64,000 nt of DNA from Anastrepha obliqua. Taxonomy: Eukaryota; Arthropoda; Insecta; Diptera; Tephritidae. The notes beneath the pieces were generated by a model. The model searched no databases. It had not been told where the DNA came from and saw only the letters and a list, made by a program, of their open reading frames with translations. Positions 37,023-47,440 of the stretch are shown piece after piece. Within the stretch, counting starts at the first letter, position 1; every line of letters starts with the position of its first letter. The DNA lies in contig NC_072896.1 of the NCBI RefSeq assembly GCF_027943255.1, forward strand, positions 3,348,001 to 3,412,000, read 5' to 3'. Both the position numbers and the translations under genes were made by a program.

Positions 37023-37922
37023 GAGAAAGATAATATTGCTATCTCTTTCGCTCTCTCAATCTTTCCTTGCCACTCTCTAAATTCTCAAAAAAATGTAAGA
37101 AAAAATGTTTATATCGTTCGATTCAGCATGCAAAAATCTGTGAATGATGAAAGGTTATGCCAGAGCAAAATCGAAGTATGGCCTTTTGACTGAATCTATA
37201 TATATAAAAATGAAATGATGTTCGTTTGTCCGCATTTTTTTGGGCCGATACGAGGCCAATTTTATTCGTTCTTTTTTCATATTATAGGGATCCACTAGGG
37301 GAAGGTTTTTAGCAAAAAAAAATTTCTTTTAAATATTTTCTTCATATAAAAAAAAGAAAAAATCAAAATATTGTCCAAAACAAAACTTGCTCGATTGTTA
37401 GATTAAAGTAAGTTTCGAATCGACATTCATTTTATGTGTAATTTTATGTGTACAACTTTTTTTGAATTTTTTGTATTTGTATTGTGATACAGAAATGTAT
37501 TGTATACAGAAATTTCAAATGATTCGAATGAAATTTTTTTTTTTTTTTTATTTCTTCCATAAAATATTACACCTGTCGTTAGACAATAAGTAATTTGATT
37601 TACAAAAAGATGGAATGAGAGTGATATTGAAGGGCCAATGCCCCCAAGCTCATTTAGAAGAAATATATACATATTATTTAAAAACAAGTGGTTAACAAAC
37701 AATGATATATACGATTAGTTGACAATTGATTACAAGGATTTTGCAAGATCTGTTGGTGTTTGACGGTTAAGCCGACTTTGGGTAGATTTTTCTTTATTTG
37801 GTAGTCTTCTCATCATAGGATTTGTATGCGTTAATAGTCTATTTATGTGTCTTCTGCTAGCGCTTTGTATTGTTTCATCAATAGTATCGATGTCAAAGTC
37901 GCGATGAATATCTGCGTTAGGT

Positions 37923-38405
37923 ATGTACCAAGGTGCATTAGTTAAGGTCCTAAGTATTTATGAAAATAATGTTTCAATTCAATTGAGCAATGCTTTCTTT
38001 GACCAATTCTATATGGAAATGAATGCGTTTGCAAACGATGTTTTCGGCTATGAACAAATGTTGGAATCGAATGAAAAAGGAAAGAAACGCGAAATGATAA
38101 AAAAAATTCTTGGAAAATTTAAAATGAATGGTGCTTCATTGGAAAAATTCAAAGGTAATAAGAACATACACAAGATAAAGTTAGAATTCGTATTTTTAGA
38201 TTTATTTTGTTTATTTCTCATTTTTTCAGAAGTACACCACACAACAACTCATTCCAACTCTGATTTTGAAATCCTGTTGGAATTGGTGGTCGATAATTTT
38301 GTCATTATAATGGTCAATGGAAATTTGCGTGTATCAGACTCTGCATATTATTTACCATATCAACTTTTTATGGAACATATGGACCAAATGAACACAAAAA
38401 AATAA
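37923..38405 (+). CDS. Unrecognised 160-codon frame in the Helitron, possibly a captured gene fragment with an intron
   Basis: Open from MYQGALVKVLSIYEN to HMDQMNTKK. I do not recognise a domain. The middle (38155-38229) translates as hydrophobic sequence of different character, and is bounded by AAAG/GTAATA and a pyrimidine-rich TTTTTTCAG, so it looks like a retained 75-bp intron. Spliced, the product would run ...EKFK-EVHHTTTHSNSDFEILL and stay in frame, giving about 135 residues. It may be a captured host exon pair or part of an old Helitron ORF. No signal peptide. Confidence 0.4.
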   Translation: MYQGALVKVLSIYENNVSIQLSNAFFDQFYMEMNAFANDVFGYEQMLESNEKGKKREMIKKILGKFKMNGASLEKFKGNKNIHKIKLEFVFLDLFCLFLIFSEVHHTTTHSNSDFEILLELVVDNFVIIMVNGNLRVSDSAYYLPYQLFMEHMDQMNTKK

Positions 38406-38499
38406 TTTAGTTTTGTTTTGATTTTTTGCAACATTTTGGTTTTCAGTTAATACAATAAAAACAATACTGTTTTTTCGTGAACACAAAATTCTAAATTTA

Positions 38500-39122
38500 T
38501 TACGTTGTTTGTTTAGAATTTTTTAGAAAAAAGTAAATTTTTTGGTTTTTAGGAAATTTGTTTATTGTTGCTATTTGTGAAAGCGTAGATATTTGTAAGT
38601 ATTTGACTATAATCCTAAAAGTTAATGGAATACCACTATGACACATGGAAAACATTTTTTCAAAGGGGTGTTTTTCGAAAATTATAAAAAAAATTGTTTT
38701 CAAAAATTTTGAAGAAATAAAGTAAAATAAAAAAATTTCGAAAGCATGAAATTTTTTCAAAACCAAATTTTCCTCAAAAAGATAAAAGAAATTTCTTCGA
38801 AGAGGTGTTTTTCTAAAAATACAAAAAAAAAAAATTCAAAAATTTTAAACAAATAAAATAAAATAAAACTTTTTCAAAGGTATGAAATTTTTTCAAAACA
38901 AAATTTTCTGAAAACCAAACAAAATTTAAAAAAAAAAAGGTGTTTTCAAAGCATTTCATATTCCACTATTAATAGAGAATACATTTTTTCGAGGGGGTGT
39001 TTTTCAAAGCGGAAAAAATCTTTTTTAACAAATCAATTTAAACTTTTACAAAAGTATGAAATTTTTTCAAGAACAAAATTTTCTCAAAAACGTTATATTA
39101 AAAAAAATAGTTTTTTCAAAAC
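38500..39122. repeat. Degenerate A/T-rich tandem repeats in the Helitron
   Basis: Repeated blocks of GAAATTTTTTCAAAA and GGTGTTTTTC recur several times at irregular spacing, apparently a decayed minisatellite preceding the clear 106-bp tandem pair. Confidence 0.55.
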
Positions 39123-39334
39123 ATTTAATTTTCAGCAATTAACTGAGAAGAAATTTGTTAGAGCTAAGTGTTTTTCAAAACTTCAAAAAACACTTTTTAA
39201 CCAAAAAAAATAAACCTTTTTTCAAAATATTTAATTTTCAGCAATTAACTGAGAAGAAATTTGTTAGAGCGAAGTGTTTTTCAAAACTTCAAAAAACACT
39301 TTTTAACCAAAAAAAATAAACCTTTTTTCAAAAA
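39123..39334. repeat. Tandem duplication, two 106-bp units, in the Helitron
   Basis: Units 39123-39228 and 39229-39334 are nearly identical (ATTTAATTTTCAGCAATTAA at each start), differing at few bases such as GAGCTAAG versus GAGCGAAG. Confidence 0.9.
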
Positions 39335-39342
39335 CAACAGGA

Positions 39343-40008
39343 ATGATAACATTGCCTAACAATTTCTGCACTTTTGCACAGTCTAAAGAGGCATTGATAC
39401 AGAGTGTATTTCCAAACATAGTTCAACATTACAAAAACCATGATTGGCTCAGCGAAAGAGCAATTTTAGCTGGGAAAAATAAGGACGTCAATGATATAAA
39501 TTCAGCTATTTTAGATCAAATACCTGGTGACATAGTTGCGTATAAGTCAATGAACACTATTACTGATCAAGATGAGGTCGTAAATTATCCAACTGAATTC
39601 TTAAACTCACTCGATTTGCCAGGTCTACCACCTCATAATTTACGATTAAAAATTGGAGCACCGATTATTATGCTGCGCAATAGTAATGTGCCCCGACTTT
39701 GCAACGGTGCCAAACTCGCTGTGAAGAAGCTAATGGGTAACGTTTTCGAAGCAACAATTTTGAAAGGGAAGTACAAAGAAGGAGAATACATTTTGATACC
39801 CTGAATTCCACTGATTCCGGCGGATTTACCATTCGATTTCAAACGTTTGCAGTTCCCTATTCGCCTTGCCTTCGCTATGAGAATTAATAAGGCGCAAGGA
39901 CAGTCTCTACAAATGTGCGGTATTAATTTAGAATACCCAATTTTTTCTCATGGACAATTGTATGTAGCTTGCTCACGAGTTGGCAAACCATCGTCATTAT
40001 TCACGTGA
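39343..40008 (+). pseudogene. Helitron Pif1-like helicase, C-terminal part, one nonsense codon
   Basis: Frame starting MITLPNNFCTF, with the typical helicase C-terminal motifs LAGKNKDVNDINSAI, PGLPPHNLRLKIGAPIIMLR, LCNGAKLAVKKLMGN, a TGA at 39802-39804 where relatives usually have Arg (LIP-stop-IPLIP), then [20 protein letters not shown], the final helicase motif [13 protein letters not shown] and a stop at 40006-40008. The Rep/HUH nuclease and the helicase Walker A and B motifs are missing, so this copy cannot move on its own. Confidence 0.88.
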
Positions 40009-40239
40009 AAGATGAAAAAACCAAAAACGTTGTCTACCAAAAAGTGTTACAATAAAGTTCGAATGAAATTGTATCAAAAAATATGCTTTGTTTCGTATTA
40101 ATTTTATTCTCTTTCAGCAAATCATTGAATTTTTCGCCTAGCGAAGCGGGCGAGGGTACGCTAGTTATGTATATATCATTTAGTTTACCCATAAAAAAAT
40201 TTTATGTTTAAATATTTGATACATTAAAGGTATTGAAGA

Positions 40240-40961
40240 AATTATCGTATTTATTCAATATTGTCTGCATTATAGGCTGATGATGGGATACAACAAAATT
40301 TTTTAGACTCGTTTAGCTCTCAAGTAATTGCCAGTTTTGCAAATCAGCTGTAAAACAACCAGCACCGCCACAATGATAACTCGAGAACGATTGGTCGTAG
40401 AAAAATCTCAAGCATATCAAAATTTTGGGCTATTTATGGGCTTTCAAATGCATACAAACAAAACAAAAAAAAACCACCCTTTCTGTGTACACTAACACCC
40501 CCCTCCTCAACTTGCGTGAATAAAAATGACAAAAAAATATAAAAATTTTTTTTTTGCAACTGAATAGTGTTGAGTAGCAAGTAACTTTGATAATAGTGCT
40601 GTGAAAAAATTTTAGTTTGTCGTTTTCATTATTATTTACAGGACATATGCATGTGGGGGTGTCAGTTTATGCAGAGAGGGTGACTTTTTAAAAATTTGTT
40701 TATATGGATTTGAAAGCCCATAAATAGCCCAAATTTCTGATATCCTTGAGATTTTTCTACGACCAACCGTTCTCGAGTTATCATTGTGGCGGTGCTGGCT
40801 ATTTTACAGCTGGCACCGCCACTTTGAAGTGTCAATGATTCTAGATTGAGAAGAGCCCAAAAATTTTTGTCGCGGCCCAAAATTAGCCCATAAATAGCCC
40901 ATAAATTGGGCACAAAAAGTTTTTGATTTTGACGTTGTGGCGGTGCTAGCTTCCTCGACCC
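40240..40961 (-). repeat. Right terminal inverted repeat of the MULE
   Basis: Reverse complement of the left end: the outer 205 bp are almost identical, followed by diverged matching sequence. It contains a further direct-orientation copy of the CCAGCACCGCCACAATGATA block (about 40360-40380), so the end is itself a foldback. Confidence 0.85.
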
Positions 40962-41204
40962 CAAATTTTCGATGACGCTGAGGCATAATTGAGGTTCTAT
41001 GCCGTTAATGTGCCGAATTATCTCATCCTTTAGCTCTTGAATTGTTACTGGCTTATCGACGTACACCTTTTCTTTCAAATAACCCCAATAGGTGAAATTG
41101 AATTAGTCTGAAATTGGAAAATGTCAAATGAAATGCAAGAAAAAACTTGACGTTTAGGTGTGGTTCACATTCAACATCGGCCCTTGAATTTTAACCACCC
41201 TTTA

Positions 41205-41940
41205 TTTTGATGTCGGTGTAATTCGGTATAGGTCCAAATTGAGTGCTTGCCTAGAAGTAGCTCTAGCGCATGACCACTTGCAATCCCACTTAGGGTACTG
41301 CTTAACTGTTTCTCTGTGTATAATAATCATTGTGGCCGGCTCAGCGCGATCATTTCCGGCCGCTGCTCATTTTTCATGCACATCTCAAATAAGTCAGCTT
41401 TTTTATGCTTTAGCACAGAGTGCAGACATCAATTTGGTCGAAAAGATTGCTGTGGTATCCATACATCGAACTTTTCTTAAGTCCTGCCCTATGCAAATAG
41501 TTTCAGATGGTTTTCTAGCTATCTTCTGTGCCAACGAAACCATTGCTCAAGTGATGAAATGCCATTTTTGCTCTACTTTTTTTGATTCTATTGACATTTT
41601 CGGTTATTGGCGGCTATTAGAGTGGGCTTCGTCTTCGACATCCATATTACCAGAGCGCAAGTGCTGAAATCACGGTTTTCTCTTGCATTCGATGCTTTGT
41701 TGCACCTTTAAAAAATAAAAAAAATTCATCTCGGTTTCAGTGGTGCTGAAGAATGTGTACATTTTCTATTTTGTAACCTTTATTTTCGAATGCTATGACA
41801 TACAACGGGTACAAGAAAGAATGATGCATGCTTACTTAGTCTTTCATTTTTCAAATAGTAGCTATATATTTACATAATAAAAAATGCATATATTTCTTCA
41901 TGTAGTTTAGACTTAAAATATAAATAATATTTTCTTCAAT
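41205..41940. other. Intergenic DNA
   Basis: A 142-codon frame at 41239-41667 has no domain that I recognise and lacks splice or homology support. Otherwise AT-rich. Confidence 0.4.
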
Positions 41941-41944
41941 AGTA

Positions 41945-42790
41945 CAGGGTCGGCCATATAGCGTTTGCTTTTTGAACCACATTTTTTTTTGAAAATGGTA
42001 ACACAAATGATTTGTCAAATGTGTTAATAATTTTTTTAAAAGTTTGACATTTACGAAATAGGACGCTATACGCTTGAACAAAATTGGGAAATATTGAAAA
42101 CCTATTTTCAAAGTGGTGAGTCTTCTTATTCTTTTCTGATTTTCACATCGGTGCCTCCGTCAATAAGCAAAATTGTCGGATTTGGGGCTCAGAAAATCGA
42201 CACGTTACTGTAGAGAAGCAAATGCATCCACAACGAGTCACTGTTTGGTGCGGTTTTTGGTCTGGCGGCATCATCGGGCCATTTTTTTTCGAAAATGAGC
42301 GAGGACCCCGGTTACAGTAAATGGCGAGCGTTACCGTGACTTGGTCAATGAGTTGTTTCCAAAAATTGAAGAGGATGACATGGACAACAGGACGGTGCAA
42401 CTTGTCACACTGCCAAAGTTTCACTCGAACTTTTGGCTACCGTTTTTGAATTCCGATATCAATTGGCCGTCTCGGAGCTGTGATTTAAGTCCGTTGGACT
42501 ATTTTTTGTGGGGAGCCGTTAAGGACAAATGCTATTCAAACCACCCAGAGACGATTGATGTTTTAAAACACGAAATCGAAGTTGCCATTCATGAAATTGG
42601 AGCCCAAACAATCGAAAATGTGCTTAAAAATTGTAAAGCCAGTCGTGGCAGTCATTTGAACGATATTATTTTTCATTCATAAATGACAATGTTCAATCTT
42701 CAAAATAAAAAAAAAGTTTGAAAAAATATTGATTCGTTTTTTTGTTTTTTATAGCCTATTCAAAAAGAAAATTTTACTTGGCCCACCCTA
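41945..42790 (+). mobile_element. Mariner-type (DD41D-like) relic, 846 bp
   Basis: Inverted ends CAGGGTCGGCCA (left) and TAGGGTGGGCCA (right), flanked by TA (41943-41944, 42791-42792). From 42130 to 42682 the plus strand encodes a decayed transposase C-terminal half: VTVWCGFWSGGIIGPFFFEN, a frameshift, VTVNGERYRDLVNELF, a QQDGATCHTAK motif in another frame, then NWPSRSCDLSPLDYFLWGAV and the end SRGSHLNDIIFHS. The N-terminal half is deleted and there are at least two frameshifts. Different end sequence from the element at 17938. Confidence 0.82.
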
Positions 42791-43042
42791 TATTAGTCTT
42801 ATTTTAATGAATATATGCATAAGCAACGTGAATGAAATATAAAGCGTTTGTCGAAATAATAATATAGCACCTCAACATTTTGACAAATATCGATTATTTT
42901 ATTTTGATCAGTTTAAAGTTAAATAATTTGCTTTATAAAAGTATGGCTCATCACATAAAACAACCGTATATATATATATTATTACATACATATCATATAT
43001 ACATATGTAGTATACTGCGCTTATACATACCTTTTTTTCGAT

Positions 43043-43295
43043 GCTAGCCGAGCTCCTCTTCCTATTTGTGGTGTGCGTCTTGATGTTGTTCCACAAATGG
43101 AGGGACCTACAGTTTCAAGCCGACTTCGAACGGCAGATATTTTTTATGAGAAGCTTCTTTATGACTGAAATATCCTCAGAAGTTGGCCATTGCTTGACAA
43201 CCTTTTCTATCAATTGGTGTTTGATGCACGGAGATTCCAACCAACCAATGGTAGTCATGCACCAACCTATTCGACTATGGCTGCGGCTGCAAAAA
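43043..43295 (-). mobile_element. tRNA-derived SINE, near full length
   Basis: On the minus strand: tRNA-like head with A-box-like TAGTCGAATAGGTTGGTGC, B-box-like GGTTGGAATCTCCG, then the body (AATGGCCAACTTC, ATCTGCCGTTCGAAGTCGG, CTGTAGGTCCCTCCATTTGT). The same units recur in other copies at 3915, 8125, 50118 and 59308. The head and body order is characteristic of a pol III-transcribed SINE. Confidence 0.75.
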
Positions 43296-43440
43296 CTATA
43301 GAAAACCAGAATTTAAAATTTGTGGAAACAGCAAAAAATTAGCAAGGTTTCAACGCCATTTCTTGTAATTCAAATGTTATTTTAATTATTCATTTTCATT
43401 CCACGTTGCTCTAATTTAACGTTCAATTAGTGATAAAATA

Positions 43441-44716
43441 TCGGTCAGTCCACAAGTTCGTGCGTTTTTTAAAGGTGGTTTTAAAATTAATAAAAAAGAT
43501 GTTTCAAGTATTTATTAATCAATTATATATTTTCCTTCATTATTTACAATGTCTTCCCAACGTTTAGGAAAATTTTTAATTCCCTGCCCAACAAATTTTT
43601 TGTCCTTGGAGCCAAAATACGCTTCGATATTCCTTTTTATAACTTCTTTGGAGGAGTAGTTCTTGTTACTCATATGGGATTGAAGTCCACGGAAAAGGTG
43701 ATAATCACAAAGTGCAATATCCGGAAAGTATGGTGGATGCGGCATTAGCTCCCATCCGAGCTCGTTCAGCTTGCCTAATGTTTGCCTTGCGGTATGAGGC
43801 CTTGCGTTGTCGTGGTGAAACAAAACTTTGTGTCTATTCACTAAAGACGGTCGATTTTTGTTAAGTGCCTCATTCAGGTTTGATAGCTGATGGAAATAAT
43901 AATCAGCAGTTATCGGTTGGTTTGGTTCCAGAAGTTCATAACAAACAATACCGGCCATATCCCACCAAATAGACAGAATAATCTTCTTGGGTGAAGGCCA
44001 CTCCAGAGGTCGGTTCTGGTGTTTCATCTTTATCTAACCATTGGCGTTTGCGAACAGGATTATTGTAAAGGACCCGTCTTTCATCACCAGTAACGATACG
44101 GTTCAAAACACTTTCATTTTCAAGCCGTTGCAGCAGCTGAGAACACACATTCACTCTCTGCTGAAGGTTGGCGACGGAAAGTCTATGCGGAACCCATTTT
44201 CCCAGCTGTGAAGCCTTTCCCAACTGAACCAGGTGCCTGTGAACTGTTCCATGCGATGAATTTAACCTCGGAGTCGATATGATGACTGTCAAATTTGCTC
44301 TGCTTCCACGAGTTCGAGCAAGGCGCCGTAGTTAAAGACTTCAGGACGACCAGCGCGCGGGGCATCCTTCACGTCGCAGTTACCACTTCGGAATTTTGAA
44401 AACCACTTTTGCGCAGTCCTTACACTCTCGGCATCCTCTCCGTGAACAGTGTTTATTTCTGCAATAGCAGTTGTTGCATTTTTACCATTTTTATAAAAAA
44501 AATACAAAATATGCCTCTTATACGCGTTCGAAGATTCCATTTGATTTTTTAACAACACGTGCTTTTATCCGCGATTAAAATCACTTGTAGAATGCACAAT
44601 ATATCAAAGAAAATATAAATAGTTCCGTTATATTCCGAGAATAATTTTTTGTATGCAAAAATCGTACAAAAGTGAAATTATGGGTAAAATGCGCACGAAC
44701 TTATGGATTGACCTGA
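43441..44716 (-). mobile_element. DD34D mariner relic, 1276 bp
   Basis: Inverted ends TCGGTCAGTCCACAAG (left) and TCAGGTCAATCCATAAG (right), followed by TTCGTGCG in both, flanked by TA (43439-43440, 44717-44718). The right end lies in a 218-bp tandem duplication, so a second copy of that end sits at 44934. The transposase inside is frameshifted. Confidence 0.88.
43515..44558 (-). pseudogene. DD34D mariner transposase, two frameshifts
   Basis: Three overlapping frames make up one protein. N-terminus 44558-44289 has helix-turn-helix sequence ending GNCDVKDAPRAGRPEV. The middle 44292-43936 has GTVHRHLVQLGKASQLGKWV, then WVPHRLS (the mariner WVPHEL motif) and VTGDER with the first Asp. The C-terminal frame 44027-43515 has FHHDNARPH with the second Asp and HPPYFPDIALCDYHLF with the third. 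The frame changes near 44290 and 44000. All three catalytic Asp are still present, so the breaks are probably not very old. Confidence 0.85.
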
Positions 44717-45036
44717 TACTTAGGAAAGATTTCAAGTAGTTGAAAATTCTCAGACCAAGTTTTCATTCATTTAACTTTTTCAATACAAGTGAAATATATA
44801 TTTTATAAATGCTTTCAATATATCAAAGAAAATATAAATAGTTCCGTTATATTCCGAGAATAATTTTTTGTATGCGAAAATCGTACAAAAGTGAAATTAT
44901 GGGTAAAATGCGCACGAACTTATGGATTGACCTGATACTTAGGAAAGATTTGAAGTAGTTGAAAATTCTCAGACCAAGTTTTCATTCATTTAACTTTTTC
45001 AATACAAGTGAAATATATATTTTATAAATGCTTTCA
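44601..45036. repeat. Tandem duplication of 218 bp including a mariner end
   Basis: 44601-44818 and 44819-45036 differ at about two sites (GTATGCAAAA versus GTATGCGAAA, TTTCAAGTAG versus TTTGAAGTAG). Each unit holds the right end of the mariner relic and about 100 bp of flanking DNA, so the duplication came after the insertion. Confidence 0.93.
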
Positions 45037-46015
45037 TGAAAAAAATTGAAAGTAGGGAAATCTTATTTAATATTTAGCAACACCAAAGAGTGGGCCATTG
45101 AATCGGGTCGTTTGTAGCAGCTCCTTAGTTCTTTTTATTCTTAGTAAGAATGCATTTATATTAATAACAATGTATGTATGCAGATATGCAAATAAATTTA
45201 CCCCATATGTATTGGTGCAATTGTAGAGTTTTATCAGCAGTAAGACCTATATTTGTATGAAACAAATTTTAAATTTGTATTACACTTGCATATTACGCCT
45301 ACTCATTTTTTTTCATTAAATTTTGTGGAACTAAAAGTGGGTAGTAACAGCCGAAGTAGGATCGTTGGTGGAAATGTGTGGTCCATTTGACATTGCAAAG
45401 TAGAAATATATATTTTTATAAATTTTTTAATCATAAAATAAAAAGACCAATGGTGATAATGGATTCTAATACATTTTTTTGTTTTTGGAATTTACTTTGA
45501 ATTGCTGTAAATATTTTTTGTTGCATCGTAAGTAAAAGTTTGCGGTCATTTTTGCTTTGCAATGCCTGCGAATTTTTTATCGCTCACGTATGCATGGCTG
45601 TTGGAAGGTTTTTATTCGTAAAATTGTGGTTGTGTGTGTAGCAAAGATTCGAAATACGTATGCCTGTATGTACGGTCAAACAGAGTAAATTTGGTACACA
45701 TACATACATATAGGGATATGCCTTTTAGCACAATTCGCGGCATGAATGACCTTGACCTTAACCCTCGGTCTATCGGCCGGTTCCAATGTACCCGAATTAG
45801 ATTTTGCTACATTCGTTTATAAATCTATGACACGTTTCTATTCTGTGACTCTTTTACTTTCAATATTTCTATGCAATCTGTAATATTCTAACAAACAGAA
45901 GAAGGAAAGAAAGGAAAATTATACTCAGCTACGAAATGTCTAATTTCTTCCAACCAACATGGCTTTCTAATAGATAGGTCCACTGTTTCCAATCAGTGAA
46001 TATTGTATTGCATGA
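45037..46015. other. AT-rich non-coding stretch
   Basis: No gene or known repeat recognised. Confidence 0.4.
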
Positions 46016-46019
46016 ATTA

Positions 46020-46330
46020 CATCTGGACTTCACGTTGATTGTATCTACACTGATTTCTCCACAGCCTTCGACACTGTGCCTCATAGAATTCTTTTGTGTA
46101 AACTAGGCTCTCTTGGCTTTCACTTGGCTTTGCTTCTGTGGTTAAAATCTTATCTAAGTGAAACTAGTTGTCTTGTTACAATTGAGGGTGAATCTTTTGC
46201 CCCCCTCAGTGCCGCAAGGTAATGTTTCGGGTCTCTCACTTTTCGTCCTATTTATTAATGGTATAAGTATCATAGGTGCTTTTCATTTGCCAGACTCCTT
46301 TTATATGCAGAAGACTTGAAAAGGTTTGCC
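46020..46330 (+). pseudogene. Jockey-like reverse transcriptase relic
   Basis: Translation in shifting frames gives IYTDFSTAFDTVPHRILL (motif A), LLLWLKSYLSETSC, SVPQGNVSGL (motif B) and FVLFINGISI. No intact frame. Related to the relic at 2690-3914. Confidence 0.7.
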
Positions 46331-46334
46331 TCAA

Positions 46335-47440
46335 AACGAAAGCCAAAGGGTGTGCTTAGGCTCCAGGCTGACCTTAGTGATCAGATCCTAGATCCAAATT
46401 GAGTTGATATTTTATTTTTTTTTAATTTAGTTCCTTGTAAATTTGATGGTAGCTAAATATAATAAGAAATTGAAAAAAATTTATTTACATAATTTTTTCT
46501 ACAGAATTTTATTTATTTTTATAATTTTTATTTATATAATTTTTTCTACAAAATTTTGTTAGAAATAACCTTTAATTGCATTAAAGTTTTATTTACACGT
46601 TAACTTTTTTTTAAATAATGACAAAAACAAACACAATGATTTACTAAGTGGTCACTTTTTTCGATGTTTACAGAGAAAATACTCACTCAAAGAAATTTTG
46701 GCACCACCTTTTTTTGATTAAAATTTAACGGATAAGAAAAATTTATACTTGTCTATTAAAAAATTGGTGTTCTTCTTCTTTGCTTCTTTAAATTGTCTTG
46801 AGATTAAAGAATAACTTTTTATACTCTCGTCACCTGTTTGGGACTCAGTGTGTTCTTTTTTGGGGCAATTGTTGGTCTTCAAAAATGATATATTAAACTG
46901 GATTAAAATTTGAGTAAGAAAAAAATAGTTATAGTAAGGTTAAAACTAAAACATGGACTTTTAACTTCAGTAAAAATTATTCATTAGGTCAACACATTTA
47001 ATGTGCTTTTATTTATTCTGCTTCTTTCGGAACGTTCTACTAAAACTGACACGTCGTTTTCCCGGTCCATTGTACTACTTTTCTTGACTTTATTATAACC
47101 AGCACTTTACAAAGTTATTTACTAGCACAAAAAAATGTGTAGCATGTGACGCACCGGGAACTGAAAGCTTGAAACTATTTGCAGACGGCACTCTGTATTT
47201 AATATTTTAGAGGACTGATGCACAAACTGACACTATTCGATTACTGATAAGAGTTCTCTTTAATGACAATTGATGGACTGACACTCACACTATTCAAACA
47301 GCTTTGACATTTCGCTCAGTGCATCAAAATAAACAACATCTATTAGATCTCCTTAAACTAAAATAGAACTGCAGCGTTTTGAATTTGTTGTAAATATTTT
47401 AACATTGGCTTCTTAAAAGTTTGAAAAATATCTGCTCGTC
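46335..47440. other. Upstream region of the plus-strand NimB-type gene
   Basis: AT-rich, with no recognisable coding or repeat. It should contain the promoter of the gene starting at 47441, but I cannot point to a convincing TATA box or initiator. Confidence 0.4.

Larger units (their letters stand above)
37195..40164 (+). mobile_element. Helitron, 2970 bp, non-autonomous, nested in the MULE
   Basis: Starts TCTATATATATAAAAATGAA directly after an A (37194) and ends ...GGGTACGCTAG (CTAG at 40161-40164) directly before a T, matching the Helitron rule of 5' TC, 3' CTRR and insertion between A and T. Near the 3' end the sequence TCGCC (tagcgaagcg) GGCGA can form the usual terminal hairpin. No target duplication, as expected. 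Inside are a possible captured gene fragment (37923-38405), tandem repeats and the end of a Helitron helicase (39343-40008); the Rep domain is absent. Confidence 0.88.
31494..40961. mobile_element. Mutator-like element (MULE), 9468 bp, with 9-bp target duplication
   Basis: Both ends begin GGGTCGAGGAAGCTAGC as inverted repeats. The flanks are CAAATTTTC at 31485-31493 and again at 40962-40970, a 9-bp duplication, and removing the element plus one copy restores the host mariner frame exactly. 9-bp duplications with long inverted repeats are the hallmark of the Mutator superfamily. The interior carries a transposase gene on the minus strand and a Helitron inserted later (37195-40164). Without the Helitron the element is about 6.5 kb. 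Confidence 0.92.
31315..41202 (-). mobile_element. Mariner-type deletion derivative, host of the MULE insertion
   Basis: After removing the MULE, about 410 bp remain (31315-31493 plus 40971-41202). Ends are similar inverted repeats (AATGGTGGTTAAG left, AAGGGTGGTTAAA right) followed by GGGCCGRTGTTGA, flanked by TA (31313-31314, 41203-41204). On the minus strand the remnant encodes the transposase C-terminus: LKEKVYVDKPVTIQELKDEI, then IENL on the right side of the MULE and DYRVDVCRRCHSGRLADILF with stop on the left side. The rest of the transposase is deleted. Similarity of this C-terminus to DD41D-type transposases is inference. Confidence 0.8.

Noticed and set aside
38500..39340. CRISPR-like array
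   Set aside because: The repeats are irregular or directly tandem, AT-rich and within a eukaryotic Helitron; a decayed minisatellite explains them.
40662..41078. 138-codon frame on the minus strand
   Set aside because: First part is the host mariner C-terminus, the rest is terminal repeat of the MULE read in frame by chance.
41239..41667. 142-codon frame with hydrophobic start
   Set aside because: No recognisable domain, no splice or repeat context; length can arise by chance here.
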